Positions 60,474 to 64,000 of a stretch of DNA of 64,000 bases are shown here, piece by piece. The translations under genes were made by a program, and so were the position numbers. Below the pieces are notes generated by a model. The model was not told the origin of the DNA. It searched no databases and worked only from the letters and a program-made list of their open reading frames with translations. Position 1 is the stretch's first letter, and each line of letters opens with the position of its first letter. Source of the stretch: Zonotrichia leucophrys gambelii (taxonomy: Eukaryota > Chordata > Aves > Passeriformes > Passerellidae); the NCBI RefSeq assembly GCF_028769735.1, contig NC_088173.1, positions 13,449,038 through 13,513,037 of the forward strand. Reading direction: 5' to 3'.

Positions 60474-61464
60474 TGTCCTGGTTTCAGCTGGGATGGAGTT
60501 AATTTGTTTCCTAGTAGCTGGTGTGCTGCTGTGTTTTAGATTCAGAATGAGAATGATGTTCATAACACACTGAAGTTTGGTTGTTGCCAGGCAGTGCTTA
60601 CCTCAAGTCAGGGACTTTACAGTTTCCCTGATGCCTTTCAGGCTTACTTAAAAACAGAGGCCAGACAAAGGGAATAAAAAGCAGGTATATTTACTGAAGG
60701 GTCTTTAGGTACATTTCAGGCAGACAAAGCCTCCCCAGGGACTTCATCCAAAATGGACAATGAGTCACGAGTTTTCACACTTTTATAAGTTTGGTCCATT
60801 TGCATATTTGGATTAATCTTCCAATTACAGCTTTAGGCAATGAAGTCATTTTACCCCAAGTTTGCTCCTCGCCTCAACTCACTTTTGTTTACACTTCTTG
60901 GAGCCTGAGACAGTAAGGTGTCCTTGATACCCAGACCTAGAGAGGAATTGTTTTGTCTGACCAAAATGTGAAGACAGTAGCTAGCACTGTATATCCAGTT
61001 TAAAGCTATATACTAAAGAATTACAGGATTACAAATATATGAAAAATGTACAAGTCAAAATCCTAAGGCATCACCCAGGCTCTGCCAGTGATGAAGTGCA
61101 CAAGGAGCAGTGAGTGAACATGGCCAGGACAGCTGACCTGATCTGGCCAGAGGGATATTCCATGCCATGGAATGTCATGCTCAGGAGATAAACTGGGGGG
61201 AAGTTGGCAGAGAGCTTCTGGTCGCTAGTCAGGGGCAGGCTGGGCATGGGTCAGCAAGTAGGGTTTATTCCTCTCCCTCTTTTTTTGTTGTATCCCTTTT
61301 CACTGCAATGATATTTTATTGTTATTAAATTAGTTTTGTTTTATTTCAGTTATTAAACTGTTCTTATCTCAACTCTCATGTTTTTCTTTCTTTTTCTCCT
61401 CCACCTCCTAATGTGGTGTGGGATGGTGTGGTGCTTACTTGCTGTCTGGGCTTAAACTGGGATA
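60474..61464 (+). mobile_element. ERV solo LTR (outer), interrupted by a second LTR
   Basis: It starts TGTCCTGGTTTCAGCTGGG and has a GGAGTTAATTTGTTTCCTAG segment, then after the interruption CATGGCCAGGACAGCTGACC, GGGATATTCCATGCCATGG, a weakened TATA region (AGATAAACTGGGGGG), a T-rich stretch with ATTAAACTG, and the end GGGCTTAAACTGGGATA. Without the insert it is about 546 bp. It is the same broad family as the antisense LTR at 46466. No coding sequence remains. Confidence 0.7.
60629..61073 (-). mobile_element. Second ERV solo LTR nested inside the first
   Basis: The 445-bp insert is bounded by perfect terminal inverted repeats TGATGCC (60629-60635) and GGCATCA (61067-61073), with CCC on both outer sides. 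Read on the - strand it has ACTTATAAAAGTGTG (TATA-like, around 60790-60776) followed by TGACTCATTGTCCATTTTGG and a decayed polyadenylation motif (AGTAAATATACCTGC), i.e. LTR order in antisense. It resembles an LTR family frequent in songbirds. It carries no genes. Confidence 0.7.
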
Positions 61465-63003
61465 CTTAAAGAACTGCATTGACTAGAAGTAGGTGATAGT
61501 TTGTGAGCCTGAGGGAATATAAACAATAAGAATAATATGGGAATTTTTGTCCTCCATCAAAGAGAAACTATAGCATAGCAGGAATGGTAAAATCTAACTG
61601 GTTATTCTGTAATGGCATTTCATATTAGCAAGGATGGTAAGACGATGAATAAAGAAAAAAGTTATTAAGAATCTGGCACAGGGATATTAGCCATAAGTGA
61701 GACAAGGTCTCTAGGAAGAGTTAGAATTCTCTACATTATTTTTGAGACAATAGAACAGATGTACGTGCTCAAAGCTGTTCTGTTATCTCTGGTTTTATCA
61801 GCTGACCTAATAAGAGATGTCCACAGACCATATCATGGTTACCTTCATGCTGTAGTATGTGTGCATCTGGTATTAATCATGGATACTTCAGATTTTAATT
61901 AGCCATGTTATAGGGGCATTTATTGCTCATTCCCTTTCCAAAAGGGAAACTACCCAGAAAGGGTAGTACATCAGTACATCAGTTCCTCAGAAGCTTGGCT
62001 CCTACTGCACATCTACGAATTTCTGACTATTGTGGTAGCACACTGTTTGCATACACTAAATAGAAAGGGGATGTTATGGCAGAATTAAGTCACTGGTTAC
62101 AATGTTTCTGCCTGCAGCCTCTTTCCTCTCACAGTATATTCACAGAAGGAAAAGTTTAGACCAGTTCAGTTTTCTTGAATTATTTTTAATGATGATACTT
62201 TTCATCCTTTGCCTCTTACAGTGGAATTTTGTTGTCACTCTTGCCTTGTGAGCAACACAACTGGAACTGACTCTTTCAGTATTTGAAAGAATGCTATGCT
62301 GTGCTTATTCCCTGTACAGTACATGTAGGAATAAATTATATATGCCAATTGTGTAGGATGGGGTTTGAGAAGTGTTCAATAGATACCCTAATGTCAGTGA
62401 AATCTGTAGTTAAACCCTCTCCCAAACTTCATCTTTTCAAATTGAGCACTACATAAGAAATGTTTTTGAAAATCCTAAGTGACTTGCCTTGGCAATTTTA
62501 TGTATTGCTGTTCTGTAAGAAGAGGAAATTAGAGTGCTAAAATACTGTGTGAGCCATTGTCCCAGCTGACAGCTTCATTAAGGATCACTGACACCAAGTC
62601 ACTTGGGTGAAAAGTGACAGCCATATGACTCTGCAGAAAAGTTATTTTGCCTTGCACACAACCTTTTTACAAGCTGCATCTTTTTGGTGATGCTGATTGG
62701 GAAGTATGGTGTCACCTACAGAAAAGTGAGCTGGGCATGTTTCAAACCTACAAAGGTGTAATAGTCTGTACTGCAGAGCAAATACATTTTAGCTATGCCC
62801 ATTTAGTTTGCTGTACCATTTATAGAGTTACACTGATAGCTGCGACCTGGGCTTGATTTCAGAGACAGTTTGTGACAACAGACAGGAGTGACTGGGATGA
62901 AAGGTGAATGTCACCTTTCAGTGCTGCATCTGATAAGAAGCTAAGACAAGAGGTCAGCTACAAATTAAAACATCTTTCCAAACCCTTATGTTCCCTTCAA
63001 TCT
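61465..63003. other. Stretch without recognised gene
   Basis: AT-rich. It contains adjacent small stem-loops at 61928-61965 (CCCTTTCC/GGGAAA and CTACCC/GGGTAG) and a direct repeat of TACATCAG at about 61965-61982. No exon was recognised. Confidence 0.5.
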
Positions 63004-63131
63004 CCATCCTTTAAAAATAACTTTTCTTTTCCCTGTTGTCTTCTCAAATCCAAACTGTATGTAGGAGGTGCCTCCCATCCTTTAAAAATAACCTTCTTTC
63101 CCCTGTAGTCTCCTCAAATCCAAACTGCATG
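63004..63131. repeat. Tandem duplication, two copies of about 58 bp
   Basis: Copy 1 (63004-63061) and copy 2 (63075-63131) both begin CCATCCTTTAAAAATAAC and end with a TCCTCAAATCCAAACT-like string and GYATG. The period is about 71 bp including a 13-bp spacer, with a few substitutions and small indels between copies. Confidence 0.85.
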
Positions 63132-64000
63132 AGTGTTCTATTCTCTCACACACAGATTTTTCATTCCTGCCCAGCTGTCAGACATAGCCTCCTAACACAG
63201 TACCCAGTGGGTTTCTGTGCCCTGCTGCACTCCTTGCTGGATCTGTAGGTCACCCAGCCTCAATACAGCCTCATTTTGTTTCTTAATTTTTTAGCTTTAG
63301 GGCCTTTATTCACAATAATTTGCTGCCAGCAGTCTTGGAAAATAAATACTATAGTCACAATGTTAAATTGGAAACAAAAGTTGGAGAAGGAAAAGGAATA
63401 TTTTAAGAGCTACTTTTTCAGATGTTATTTGAATCTTGTGAAGCTTTCATAGAACAGAAAAGGTCTGGCAGAAAGCCAGATAGTAAGGAGGCTCTCCTAT
63501 TCACAGGAGAGATTAGCTAGAAGGAATAGGAGAGAAAAATGACAGGTGATGTGAAGAACAGAGAGGTAGGTAGAAAGACTAGGTCAGAGCAATGCTGTGT
63601 TACTGTCCAAGAATAGTTTTTACTAGAACTTTAAGGCTGAGGCATTTGGGAATGAACCTGTAGCTCTTTATTGCCATCAGTTTGAACAGCAGCTCACTCA
63701 CCAGTTAGTAGTTCAGGCATGCCTTATCCAGGTCCATCCCTAAATGGCACAAAGCTTTTCATTAGTGTGAGAAGTACAGTCAACCAGTTTCTGCTTGCCT
63801 GGGCTGTATTTGTCAGGAGATGGAGATATGTCTCTTAGGGATGGTTCTAAATATACCACATGGGGTCTGAAGGCCAATTTCCTACACATGGCAGAGAGGT
63901 GTGAACGTCCTGGTGGGCTATCAGATCTTGCAGTCTTGCTGCTCTGCAGTTAAATAACTGTATTACTGAGATGTAGAGGGAAGAGCAGCCGCAGTGATCT
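63132..64000. other. Window end, no gene recognised
   Basis: Non-coding by inspection. Polypurine-rich patches occur near 63370-63400 and 63480-63570. Nothing with gene or element structure was found. Confidence 0.5.

Overview
The window is nuclear DNA from a bird, most likely a passerine. The evidence is AT-rich sequence with long introns, 3' ends of the avian LINE CR1 (one ending in the diagnostic ATTCTATGATTCT), several degraded LTRs resembling bird endogenous-retrovirus families, and two vertebrate genes in their conserved tail-to-tail arrangement. There is no operon, CRISPR array or other prokaryotic structure.

Layout. Positions 1-8310 are intron or upstream sequence of CFAP97, with a CR1 endonuclease-region fragment abutting an LTR at about 5.9-6.7 kb. 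CFAP97 (cilia and flagella associated protein 97) is read on the + strand in five coding exons, 8331-27416. SLC25A4 (ANT1, the heart/muscle ADP/ATP carrier) is complete on the - strand in four exons, 33751 down to 31985, with a TATA/CCAAT promoter inside a CpG island. The two stop codons face each other across about 4.6 kb, which holds the two 3' UTRs and a CR1 tail.

From 34.1 kb to the end the window is mostly intergenic. The exceptions are one convincing EF-hand-like exon (57055 to about 57165, + strand), a weaker phase-compatible candidate exon at 36633-36777, and a series of old LTR insertions: a CR1 inside an LTR at 46.5-47.2 kb, a degraded LTR at about 59.2 kb, and one LTR nested in another at 60.5-61.5 kb.

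The two recognised genes act in different places (ciliary axoneme; mitochondrial inner membrane), and nothing here links them functionally. The main anomaly is a one-base excess in an A run of CFAP97 coding exon 2. It breaks a reading frame that is otherwise exact (489 codons), so it is either an assembly error or a real loss-of-function allele. I found no previously undescribed biological system. The best observations are that frameshift, the nested retroelements, a perfect 20-bp intronic hairpin and the unassigned EF-hand exon.
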